This document shows, piece after piece, positions 18,776 through 26,617 of a stretch of DNA of 64,000 nt (position 1 is its first letter; each line of letters opens with the position of its first letter). A model generated the notes under the pieces. It made no database searches. It saw only the letters and a list, made by a program, of their open reading frames with translations, and was not told the origin of the DNA. The DNA is taken from assembly GCA_035574295.1 (NCBI GenBank), contig DATLYX010000095.1:5346-69345 (forward strand). The letters run 5' to 3'. The DNA is from PNAI01 sp035574295 (lineage in GTDB: Bacteria > Pseudomonadota > Alphaproteobacteria > Rhizobiales > Xanthobacteraceae). Made by a program: the position numbers and the translations under genes.

Positions 18776-20260
18776 TCAGTTGATCGGCAATGCCACGAAC
18801 ATCATGTCGCCATCCGGCGTCGCCACCAGCAGTAGGGCGGTCTTCTTGCCTGCGCGCCGTATTTGCTCGATGCGGTTCTGCACATCCGCCGGGGTGGTGA
18901 CCTGCTCCTGCTCGACCTGCACCACGACGCTGCCGGGGGCGAGCCGCCGGTCCGCCGCGGGCGAAGACTGATCGACGCCGGTGATCACCACGCCCTTGAG
19001 GCCGTCCTTGATCTTGTAGCGCTTGCGCAGCTCGTCTGTGAGCGTCGATAGCTCGAGCCCGAGGCTCTTCTGCACCGTGGAACGCTCCTTCGGCGGTTGC
19101 GCCTTGACATTGGCCTGCACCGGTTTTTCGGCATCTTCGAGCCTGGCGAGCTTCACCATCTTCCGCTCTTCCTTGCCCTTGCGAATGATGACGACTTCGA
19201 CTTCCTTGCCGACCGGCGTGTCCGCCACGATGCGCGGCAGCTCTTTCATCTCCTTGATATCTTTGCCGTCGAACCTGACGATGACGTCGCCCGGCTGGAT
19301 GCCGGCCGGTCCCGCCGGCCCGCGCTCATCCACGCCCGCGACCAATGCGCCGCGCGGCGGCTTGATGTTCAGGCTCTCGCCGATCTCTTCGGTGACCGGC
19401 TGAATCTTCACCCCGAGCCAGCCGCGCCGCACTTCCCTGTACTCGCGCAATTGCTGGATGATCGGCATCGCCGTCTTCGACGGCACGGCAAACCCGATGC
19501 CGACCGACTGCCCCGTCGGCGAGATGATGGCCGTGTTCACGCCGACCACCTCTCCGTCGAGATTGAACAACGGCCCGCCGGAATTGCCGCGGTTGATGGC
19601 AGCGTCGGTCTGGATGTAGTTGTCGTAGGGGCCAGAATTGATGTCGCGGTTGCGCGCCGAAACGATCCCTGCGGTGACCGACCCGCCGAGGCTGAAAGGA
19701 TTGCCGATGGCGATCACCCACTCGCCGAGCCTCAGTTTTTCGGAATCGCCGAATTTCACGTATTTGAGCGGCTTGTTGGCATTGACCTTCAACACCGCGA
19801 GATCGGTCTTCTGGTCGCGGCCCACGATCTCCGCCTTCAACCGCGTACCGTCGTTAAAGATGACGTGAACTTCGTCTGCTTCCGCAATCACGTGATTATT
19901 GGTGACCACGATGCCGGAGGGATCGATGACGAAACCCGAGCCGAGCGAGCTGACCCTGCGCGGCGGCCGGTTGGGCACCTGACCGTCCTGGCCGCGCCGG
20001 TTCTTGAAGAATTCCTCGAAGAATTCCTCGAACGGCGAGCCGGGCGGCAGTTGCGGTGTCGGCGTGTTGCGCGCCTCAAGCGTCTGCGTGGTTGAGATGT
20101 TGACGACCGCATCGATCACCCGCTCGGCCACGTCGGCGATTGCCTCCGGCCCCCTGGCCGAGGCCGGCGAGGTCGAGGAAAGCGCCAGCGCCCCGACGAC
20201 AGCGGTCGCCAGAGCCGGTTGGCGGAGCGAACGGGCGAGAACGGCGAAGAAACGGGCCAT
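18776..20260 (-). CDS. degP: Do-family periplasmic serine protease (DegP/DegQ)
   Basis: 494 residues with an N-terminal signal peptide (about 1-36). The trypsin-like domain has catalytic His123 (TNNHV), Asp153 (TDLAVL) and Ser227 (GNSGGPL), followed by two PDZ domains (about 270-360 and 390-490). It degrades or refolds misfolded envelope proteins. It is last in hflK-hflC-DUF2065-degP, an order common in alphaproteobacteria that joins membrane and periplasmic quality control; the 157-nt gap upstream leaves room for its own promoter. Confidence 0.95.
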   Translation of the reverse strand: MARFFAVLARSLRQPALATAVVGALALSSTSPASARGPEAIADVAERVIDAVVNISTTQTLEARNTPTPQLPPGSPFEEFFEEFFKNRRGQDGQVPNRPPRRVSSLGSGFVIDPSGIVVTNNHVIAEADEVHVIFNDGTRLKAEIVGRDQKTDLAVLKVNANKPLKYVKFGDSEKLRLGEWVIAIGNPFSLGGSVTAGIVSARNRDINSGPYDNYIQTDAAINRGNSGGPLFNLDGEVVGVNTAIISPTGQSVGIGFAVPSKTAMPIIQQLREYREVRRGWLGVKIQPVTEEIGESLNIKPPRGALVAGVDERGPAGPAGIQPGDVIVRFDGKDIKEMKELPRIVADTPVGKEVEVVIIRKGKEERKMVKLARLEDAEKPVQANVKAQPPKERSTVQKSLGLELSTLTDELRKRYKIKDGLKGVVITGVDQSSPAADRRLAPGSVVVQVEQEQVTTPADVQNRIEQIRRAGKKTALLLVATPDGDMMFVALPIN

Positions 20261-20417
20261 GGCCGTCAGTTCTCCTCAAGTTGCCGGGGTCATGACACTG
20301 CCTGCCCCCGCAAAGGGACGCAAGAGAGCTTTAAGGACCCTTAATATTGCAGTGAACGGCCGGATTAGGGCGGAAAAGCGACCCGTTCATCATGTCTCTG
20401 ACGCCCAATCTGTGAGA

Positions 20418-20606
20418 TCAGCCGCGCACCAGCCAGATAAGAATGACGCCGATCGCTGCGGAAGCGATTCCCACCACGCGCAGCAACCCATCCGGAGCGT
20501 TGATGACCTGGGCCATGGCGCGCTTCATAGCCGCCGGGAAAGCGGCGAATACCAGCCCTTCGATGGCGAAAACCAGACCGAGCGCAACCAGGAATTCAGC
20601 CATCAA
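20418..20606 (-). CDS. DUF2065 family small membrane protein
   Basis: 62 residues with two membrane helices (about 3-24 and 41-60) separated by a short polar loop with an N-A-P-D-G-x-L-R motif, as in DUF2065 (YjeT-like) proteins. It lies between hflC and degP, its usual place. Function unknown; the conserved position suggests a link to the HflKC-FtsH complex. It may start at ATG 20606 or 20603. Confidence 0.88.
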   Translation of the reverse strand: MMAEFLVALGLVFAIEGLVFAAFPAAMKRAMAQVINAPDGLLRVVGIASAAIGVILIWLVRG

Positions 20607-20648
20607 TGCGATCAGGCCACTGCCGCCGGGATACGTCTTTCCTGTCTT

Positions 20649-21623
20649 CTATCGCGGCTGCGGCGGGCGCACGGGACCACCGGCCGGAGCCGGGACCCCG
20701 TTCTTCGGCCTGCCGGCCGGATCCACGAAGTAGCGGAAGAATTCCGAATCGGGTCGGAGCACCATGCGCGTGTCGCCCTGGCGCATTCCCGCCTCGTAGG
20801 CCTGCATGGAGCGATAGAAGGAGAAGAAGTCCGGATCCCTGCTGAAGGCCTCGGCAAAGATGCGGTTTCGTTCCGCATCGCCTTCGCCGCGGATCTGCTC
20901 GGCCCGCGACTGCGCCTCAGCCAGGATGACCGTCACGTCGCGGTCGGCCTTGGAGCGGATCTCCTGCGCACGCTGGCTGCCTTGGGCGCGGAATTCCGCC
21001 GCTTCGCGCTGACGCTCGGTCTGCATGCGTTGGTAGACCGCCTGGCTGTTCTGGTCCGGCAGATCCGCGCGTTTGATCCGCACGTCGATCACGCTGATCC
21101 CGTAGGTCTCCGCCTCTCGGTCGAGCTGCTCGCGGACGCGGGCCATAAGCTGCGCCCGCTCGTCGCGCACCACCTGCATCAGCGTCGCCTCGCCGAGCAC
21201 GCGACGCAGCGCCGAATCGAGCAGGATTTCGAGCTGGGCATTGGCGTTGTTGATGGTGCCGAGCGTCTGGTAGAAGCGCAGCGCATCGCGGATCCGGTAA
21301 CGCGCAAAGGCGTCAACCACGAGCCGCTTCTGGTCGGCCGCGATGATCTCCTGCTTGTCCTGCGTCAGCCGCCCGCCGCTGGCGGCGCCGAGGCCGGGTC
21401 GCGTCTCGAGGTCGAGAATGCGCTTGTCGATATAGATGACGCTGTCGATCAGCGGCATCTTGAAATGCAGCCCCGGCTGCGTGATCGGCGCTCCGATCGG
21501 CTGGCCGAGACGGACCACCAGCGCCTGCTGGGTCTGATACACGGTGAACATCGAGCCGTAGGCCAGGATCAGGCCCACCAGAATGATGACGGCAACGACG
21601 CCTCCGGCCACACCGAGCTTCAT
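20649..21623 (-). CDS. hflC: HflC, FtsH protease modulator
   Basis: 324 residues: one N-terminal membrane helix (about 5-24), then an SPFH/prohibitin domain and a long Ala/Gln/Glu/Arg-rich coiled coil (about 200-275). With HflK it forms a large cage around FtsH and modulates membrane protein degradation. It overlaps hflK by 4 nt (ATGA), so translation is coupled. The C-terminal Pro-rich tail is variable in the family. Confidence 0.95.
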   Translation of the reverse strand: MKLGVAGGVVAVIILVGLILAYGSMFTVYQTQQALVVRLGQPIGAPITQPGLHFKMPLIDSVIYIDKRILDLETRPGLGAASGGRLTQDKQEIIAADQKRLVVDAFARYRIRDALRFYQTLGTINNANAQLEILLDSALRRVLGEATLMQVVRDERAQLMARVREQLDREAETYGISVIDVRIKRADLPDQNSQAVYQRMQTERQREAAEFRAQGSQRAQEIRSKADRDVTVILAEAQSRAEQIRGEGDAERNRIFAEAFSRDPDFFSFYRSMQAYEAGMRQGDTRMVLRPDSEFFRYFVDPAGRPKNGVPAPAGGPVRPPQPR

Positions 21624-22732
21624 GGCGTGCCTCCCGGCCGTCGCTGTAGCTGGTCGAGCGGCAGATAGGGCACCACGTTCGAGCCCCCTGGACCGCCGGA
21701 ATCGAGTATGATCTTGTCGGTGCCACCCAACAGCCGCTCCATGGTTTCCAGATACATGCGCTGGCGCGTGACTTCGGGCGCCTTCTTGTATTCGTCGTAG
21801 ATTTTCAGGAACCGCGCCGTCTGACCGATCGCCTCGGCCACTGCCTGCGCCCGATAGGCCTCGGCGCTTTGCAGGATTTGCGCTGCGCGGCCGCGCGCTT
21901 CCGGCACCACGCGGTTGGCGTAGGCCTGCGCTTCGTTCTGCGCGCGCTCAAGATCTATACGTGCGGCCTGCACGTCGCGGAACGAGTCGATCACCTGCGC
22001 CGGCGGATCGACCTTCTGCAGCGAGATCTCGGTCACCTGCACGCCCGCCCCGTATTGATCCAAAACCTTCTGCATCAGCTCCTGCACGGCGCTGGCGATT
22101 TGCTGCCGCGCCACAGTGGTGATTTCCCGACTGTCCGAGCGGCCGATCACTTCGCGCATGGCGCTCTCTGCCACCGCCTTCACGGTGCCGGCCGGGTTCT
22201 GAATGTTGAACAGGTAGTCGCTCACGCCGTTGGGCTTGATGCGCCAGAGCACGGTGAAATCGACGTCGACGATGTTCTCATCGCCGGTGAGCATCAGGCT
22301 CTCCTCCGGCACGTCACGCATGGTGGGGCCGCGCCGGGAATCCTCGTCGAGCCGCATGCCGATGTTGATCTGGTTCACGCGCAACGCCTTGGGTGTGAGC
22401 ACGGTTTCGATCGGATACGGCAGGTGATAGTTGAGCCCCGGTTGCACCACCCGGTCGAAGCGGCCGAACCGCAGCACCACGCCGAGCTCGTCTGGTTCCA
22501 CGCGGAAGAAGCCGGAGAAGCCCCACAGCACGACCGCCGCCAGTGCGATCAACGCGATTCCTCGGCTGCCGAGATTTCCGCCCGGCAAAACCGAGCGCAG
22601 CTTGTCCTGGCTGCGACGCAACAGCTCCTCCAGGTCCGGCGGTGTCGGGCCGGACGACTGCGGACCGGAGCCCCACGGCCCCTTTCCGCCGCCTGATCCC
22701 CAGGGTCCGCCGCCCTGATTGCTCCACGGCAT
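21620..22732 (-). CDS. hflK: HflK, FtsH protease modulator
   Basis: 370 residues. A Gly/Pro-rich cytosolic N-terminus (PWSNQGGGPWGSGGGKGPWG) precedes one membrane helix (about 58-75), an SPFH domain and a helical region. Start ATG 22732 is chosen because GAGGAGG lies just upstream; the frame to 22774 has no ribosome site. Partner of HflC in the FtsH-regulating complex. First gene of the hflKC cluster, divergent from the cation transporter gene. Confidence 0.95.
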   Translation of the reverse strand: MPWSNQGGGPWGSGGGKGPWGSGPQSSGPTPPDLEELLRRSQDKLRSVLPGGNLGSRGIALIALAAVVLWGFSGFFRVEPDELGVVLRFGRFDRVVQPGLNYHLPYPIETVLTPKALRVNQINIGMRLDEDSRRGPTMRDVPEESLMLTGDENIVDVDFTVLWRIKPNGVSDYLFNIQNPAGTVKAVAESAMREVIGRSDSREITTVARQQIASAVQELMQKVLDQYGAGVQVTEISLQKVDPPAQVIDSFRDVQAARIDLERAQNEAQAYANRVVPEARGRAAQILQSAEAYRAQAVAEAIGQTARFLKIYDEYKKAPEVTRQRMYLETMERLLGGTDKIILDSGGPGGSNVVPYLPLDQLQRRPGGTP

Positions 22733-22866
22733 GAGTATCCTCCTCGCTCGGCCTGTGTCGCCGGCCGAAGTCACTTAAGGTTATATGTGAGCCTGTCTCG
22801 GGTTACAACGCGCGAACTGCCTCAATTGCGGCCGGTCGTCCGCGTGAAATCCGGTGATTGTATAAC

Positions 22867-22910
22867 AGACCTCATGTCACCTAGATACTCCCTATTAATT
22901 ATTGAGGTCT
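22867..22910. promoter_or_regulatory. Inverted repeat ahead of the cation transporter gene
   Basis: AGACCTCA (22867-22874) and TGAGGTCT (22903-22910) are perfect complements across a 28-nt AT-rich spacer, and the right arm ends 13 nt before the ATG at 22924. It could be the operator of a metal-responsive repressor or an RNA hairpin controlling translation; sequence alone does not decide. Confidence 0.45.
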
Positions 22911-22923
22911 TTGAGCAGCGCCA

Positions 22924-23568
22924 ATGAGCGCCGAATGCTGCACCCCCCGGAACGACCCGCATCGCGGCAACGCGGCTTATCGCCGCGTGCTCTGGATCGT
23001 GCTGATACTCAACGCCGCCATGTTTCTCGCCGAGATCGGCGCCGGCGTTTTGGCGGGATCGGCAGCGCTGCAGGCCGACGCGCTGGATTTTTTTGGTGAC
23101 GCGACAAATTACGGCATCAGCCTGTTCGTGGTCGGGATGGCGCTGCGCTATCGCGCCTATGCGGCGCTCGCCAAGGGCGGCAGCATGGCGGTGTTCGGCC
23201 TTTGGGTGATCGGCAGCGTCGTCTGGCATGCCCTGCACGGCACATTGCCGAACGCATTCACCATGGGTGTCGTGGGCGTTGCCGCGCTCGCCGCCAACGT
23301 CGCCTCCTTCGCGCTCTTGTGGGCCTATCGCACCGGCGATGCCAACATGCGCTCGGCCTGGATCTGCACCCGCAATGACGTCCTCGGCAACTTTGCCGTT
23401 CTCCTCGCCGCGCTTGGTGTGTTCGGAACCGGTACCGGCTGGCCGGACGTGATTGTGGCGGCGGTTATGGCGACCCTGGCGTTGCAGGGGGCCTGGCGTG
23501 TGATCCGCGATGCCCTGGCCGAGCTGCAGCCGGCCCTACCCGCCTCCGCGCCTCACCCGCGCACGTAG
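22924..23568 (+). CDS. CDF-superfamily cation transporter with altered metal site
   Basis: 214 residues with about six membrane helices, colinear with cation diffusion facilitators: LAGSAALQADALDFFGD aligns with the usual SLALLADAxHxxxD, and SAWICTRNDVLGN with SAWxHxxxD. The metal-binding pairs that are normally H/D and H/D are here D55/D59 and C148/D152. The C-terminal cytoplasmic domain is almost absent, and there is a CC pair at residues 5-6. It probably exports a divalent metal, but the altered ligands leave the ion open. Its 3' end overlaps convergent folA by 16 nt. Confidence 0.82.
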   Translation: MSAECCTPRNDPHRGNAAYRRVLWIVLILNAAMFLAEIGAGVLAGSAALQADALDFFGDATNYGISLFVVGMALRYRAYAALAKGGSMAVFGLWVIGSVVWHALHGTLPNAFTMGVVGVAALAANVASFALLWAYRTGDANMRSAWICTRNDVLGNFAVLLAALGVFGTGTGWPDVIVAAVMATLALQGAWRVIRDALAELQPALPASAPHPRT

Positions 23569-24065
23569 GTGATCTCCGCGTATGCGGCCTCGTCCTGCGG
23601 TCCCGCGGGCTGTTCGCGGCGCGCGCTCTCGCGCCATATTTTAGCGTCGATCGGCGGAAAATACGCGTCCCCTTCCGGTCGCGCGTGCACGAGCGTGATA
23701 TCGAGGCGATCCGCAAGCGGCAGGGCCTGCGCGAAGATTTCGGTGCCGCCGATGACCATGATTTCCTCGGCGCCGCGCCTGAGCGAATCGCCGCGCGCCG
23801 CAAGCAGCGCCGCCTCGAGGCTCGGCGCGACCACGACCCCCCGTGCGGCGAACCCGGCATTGCGGCTCACCACGATGTTGGTGCGGCCGTCGAGCGGCTT
23901 CCCGATGGAAAGAAACGTCTTTCGCCCCATCACCACCGGCTTCCCCATGGTGATGGCGCGAAACCGCGCCATGTCCGATTTGATCCGCCACGGCAGCGCG
24001 TTGTTGCGCCCGATCACGCCGTTCTCCGCCACTGCGGCAACCACCACGATGCGCAGTGCGGCCAT
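23553..24065 (-). CDS. folA: Dihydrofolate reductase
   Basis: 170 residues, normal length. It reduces dihydrofolate to tetrahydrofolate with NADPH. Visible motifs are AAVAENGVIGRNNALPW (substrate site), VVMGRKTFLSIGKPLDGRTN and IMVIGGTEIFAQ (cofactor site). Start ATG 24065 follows thyA's stop by 2 nt, so the two are cotranscribed and probably translationally coupled. This pairing is logical because thymidylate synthase consumes methylene-THF and releases dihydrofolate. Confidence 0.96.
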   Translation of the reverse strand: MAALRIVVVAAVAENGVIGRNNALPWRIKSDMARFRAITMGKPVVMGRKTFLSIGKPLDGRTNIVVSRNAGFAARGVVVAPSLEAALLAARGDSLRRGAEEIMVIGGTEIFAQALPLADRLDITLVHARPEGDAYFPPIDAKIWRESARREQPAGPQDEAAYAEITYVRG

Positions 24066-24067
24066 GG

Positions 24068-24862
24068 TCAAACCGCCACCTGCGCCTTGATATGCGGATG
24101 CGGCTCATAGCCCTCCAGCGCGAAATCCTCGTAGCGGAAGGCAAAGATGTCTTTCACTGCCGGATTGAGCCGCATGGTCGGCAATTTGCGCGGCGTGCGC
24201 TGAAGTTGCAGCCGCGCCTGTTCGATGTGATTGAGATAAAGGTGCGCGTCGCCGAAGGTGTGGATGAACTCGCCGGGTTTAAGATCGGTCACCTGCGCCA
24301 CCATCATGGTGAGCAGCGCATAGGAGGCGATGTTGAACGGCACGCCGAGAAAGATGTCCGCCGAACGCTGGTAGAGCTGACACGACAGCCGCCCGCGCGC
24401 CACATAGAACTGGAACAGGCAGTGGCACGGCGGCAGCGCCATCTTCGGCACGTCCGCCGGGTTCCAGGCGCTCACGATCAGCCGCCGCGAATCCGGGTTG
24501 CTGCGGATGTCTGCGATCACCTGCGCGATCTGGTCGATCGCCTTGCCGTCCGGCGACGGCCACGAGCGCCACTGCTGGCCGTACACCGGGCCGAGCTCGC
24601 CCGCCTCGTCCGCCCATTCGTCCCAGATCGTGACCCCGTGCTCGTGCAGGTATTTCACGTTGGTATCGCCGCGCAAAAACCATAACAACTCATGGATGAT
24701 GGACTTGACGTGCAGCTTCTTTGTGGTGAGCAGCGGAAAGCCCGCAGCAAGATCGAAGCGCATCTGGTGCCCGAAGATCGACAGCGTGCCCACCCCGGTG
24801 CGGTCGCGCTTTTCGACCCCTTCGGCGAGCACGCGTTGCATCAGGTCGAGATACTGGCGCAT
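24068..24862 (-). CDS. thyA: Thymidylate synthase
   Basis: 264 residues from ATG 24862 (MRQYLDLMQRVL), exactly the E. coli length, with nucleophile Cys146 in LPPCH at the E. coli position. It methylates dUMP to dTMP using methylene-tetrahydrofolate. A TTG at 24874 would add four residues and is less likely. First gene of thyA-folA. Confidence 0.97.
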   Translation of the reverse strand: MRQYLDLMQRVLAEGVEKRDRTGVGTLSIFGHQMRFDLAAGFPLLTTKKLHVKSIIHELLWFLRGDTNVKYLHEHGVTIWDEWADEAGELGPVYGQQWRSWPSPDGKAIDQIAQVIADIRSNPDSRRLIVSAWNPADVPKMALPPCHCLFQFYVARGRLSCQLYQRSADIFLGVPFNIASYALLTMMVAQVTDLKPGEFIHTFGDAHLYLNHIEQARLQLQRTPRKLPTMRLNPAVKDIFAFRYEDFALEGYEPHPHIKAQVAV

Positions 24863-25043
24863 GGCGCTGCTCAACAGTGACGGCGATCCGACTCAAAGAG
24901 CGCCGCGGCAGAGTACCCCCTTCCTGCCCCCCGCAGAAGGCTGAAAAAATAGTTCCAACTGGGGCCTGCAGCCGCATTGCGGGAAGCGATCTCTCGGTTA
25001 TTTTAGGGCACTTGAGACACACGGTTCGCAGGGAGGAAAGAAC

Positions 25044-26009
25044 ATGCGATTGCTGACAGGTTTGATGGCCGCGGTGCTCGCGCTCGCCAGCACGGCGGCA
25101 CAATCCCAGGACTATCCGAACAAGCCGATCCGCATCATCGTGCCGTTTGCGCCCGGCGGCATTGTCGACACCGCAGCGCGCGTGGTCGGACAGAAGCTGC
25201 AGGAACGCTGGGGCCAGCAGGTCATCGTGGACAATCGCCCCGGCGGCAACGCATTCATCGGCGTCACCGCTGCCGCCAAATCGCCGGCCGACGGTTACAC
25301 CCTGCTGATGGCGCATACCGGGGAATTCGCGGTCAACCCTGCGGTGTTCAAGGACGTGCCTTACGATCTCGACCGCGATTTCACCCCGATCACGCTGATC
25401 AACGACGCGCCCATGGTATTCGTGGTCAACGCCAACGCGCCTTACAAAACCATGCAGGAGCTGATCGCCGCCGCCAAGGCAAAGCCCGGCACCATCGGCG
25501 TCTCCTCGCCGGGCAACGGCTCCATCAATCATTTGGTGCTGGAGTGGCTCAGTCTTGAGACCGGCGCAAAGTTCCTGCACGTGCCCTACAAGGGCGGCGC
25601 GCCCGCAATCACCGCCACCGCCGGCGGCGAGGTTCCGGCCGGCACCGCGGCCTTGGGCTCGGCCATGCCCCACATCCAGGCCGGCCGCGTGCGGGTTATT
25701 GCCGTCACCACCGGCGAGCGCAGCTCGGTCAACAAGGACTGGCCGACTCTGAAGGAGAGCGGCGTGCCCAACGTGCAATCCTCGATCTGGGCCGGCCTGT
25801 TCGCGCCCAAGGGCGTGCCGCAGCCAATCATTGACAAGATTTACGGCGAGGTGGCCAAGATTCTCGAGCTGCCGGACGTCAAGGCGCGCTTTGCGGCCGG
25901 CGGCGGCACCACCGGCGGGATGAAGCCGGCGGAGTTCGCGGCCAAGATCCGGCAGGAGGCGACGAGCCTCAAGCAGGTGGCGGCCAAGGCCAACGTCAAG
26001 GTGGAGTGA
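25044..26009 (+). CDS. TTT-family (Bug/TctC) periplasmic solute-binding protein
   Basis: 321 residues with a signal peptide (LLTGLMAAVLALASTAAQSQ) and the Bug hallmarks YPNKPIRIIVPFAPGG, TGEFAVNP and VPYKGGAP. The fold binds carboxylated compounds between two lobes. Start ATG has GGGAGGAAAGAAC ahead of it. It is followed by a strong terminator and then tctB-tctA, so it is the binding protein of that tripartite system, expressed at a higher level. The ligand is not predictable from sequence. Confidence 0.93.
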   Translation: MRLLTGLMAAVLALASTAAQSQDYPNKPIRIIVPFAPGGIVDTAARVVGQKLQERWGQQVIVDNRPGGNAFIGVTAAAKSPADGYTLLMAHTGEFAVNPAVFKDVPYDLDRDFTPITLINDAPMVFVVNANAPYKTMQELIAAAKAKPGTIGVSSPGNGSINHLVLEWLSLETGAKFLHVPYKGGAPAITATAGGEVPAGTAALGSAMPHIQAGRVRVIAVTTGERSSVNKDWPTLKESGVPNVQSSIWAGLFAPKGVPQPIIDKIYGEVAKILELPDVKARFAAGGGTTGGMKPAEFAAKIRQEATSLKQVAAKANVKVE

Positions 26010-26041
26010 CGTCAGGCGCCGGACGTGTCATGGACTGACGG

Positions 26042-26073
26042 CCGCCCCGCCTTCCGGGCGGGGCGGTTTTGTT
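26042..26073 (+). terminator. Intrinsic terminator after tctC
   Basis: CCGCCCCGCC (26042-26051) pairs with GGCGGGGCGG (26057-26066) and is followed by TTTTGTTT. It lies between the binding-protein gene and tctB, so the membrane genes need read-through or their own promoter. Confidence 0.9.
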
Positions 26074-26163
26074 TGAAGGCATGATCGGAAAAGCCTGCGT
26101 CGGACTTGATCCGGCGCGGGCGCTGAGGGATCACGCCTGTGCGAGAGCAAGTGGGGGCTTGCG

Positions 26164-26610
26164 TTGCGGATACGGGCGCAGAGCGATTTCTGGTGCGGCC
26201 TTCTGTTCGCCGCCATTGGCATTGCAACCGTCGTGCTGGCGCGCGACTACCGCATGGGCACCGCAGCGCGCATGGGCCCGGGCTATTTTCCCGCCCTGCT
26301 CGGGTATCTGCTTGTTTTTCTCGGCCTCACGCTCACGCTGCCGTCTTTGTTCATGGACGGAGAAAAGATCCCCCGCGTGCATCCACGGCCAGTCCTGATC
26401 ATCCTGCTCAGTATCGTGGTATTCGGATTGGTCCTCGACTCACTCGGCTTTGCGCTGTCGGTGTTTGTGCTGGCGCTGCTCGGCAGCCTTGCCGAGCCGG
26501 AGCTTCGTGCGCGGGAGTCGGTGGCTCTGGCGCTGTTCCTCGCGACTTTCTCGGTTGTCGTCTTCCACAGCCTGCTCGGGTTGCCGCTCGCGCTCTGGCC
26601 GAATTTTTGA
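26164..26610 (+). CDS. tctB: TctB, small membrane subunit of a TTT transporter
   Basis: 148 residues with four membrane segments and the TctB motif ARMGPGYFPALLGYLLVFLGL near residue 35. Small subunit of a tripartite tricarboxylate transporter. There is no ATG; TTG 26164 with GGGGG six bases upstream is the most likely start. The stop is 7 nt from the tctA start, so the two are coupled. Confidence 0.88.
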   Translation: MRIRAQSDFWCGLLFAAIGIATVVLARDYRMGTAARMGPGYFPALLGYLLVFLGLTLTLPSLFMDGEKIPRVHPRPVLIILLSIVVFGLVLDSLGFALSVFVLALLGSLAEPELRARESVALALFLATFSVVVFHSLLGLPLALWPNF

Positions 26611-26617
26611 GCCTCGC

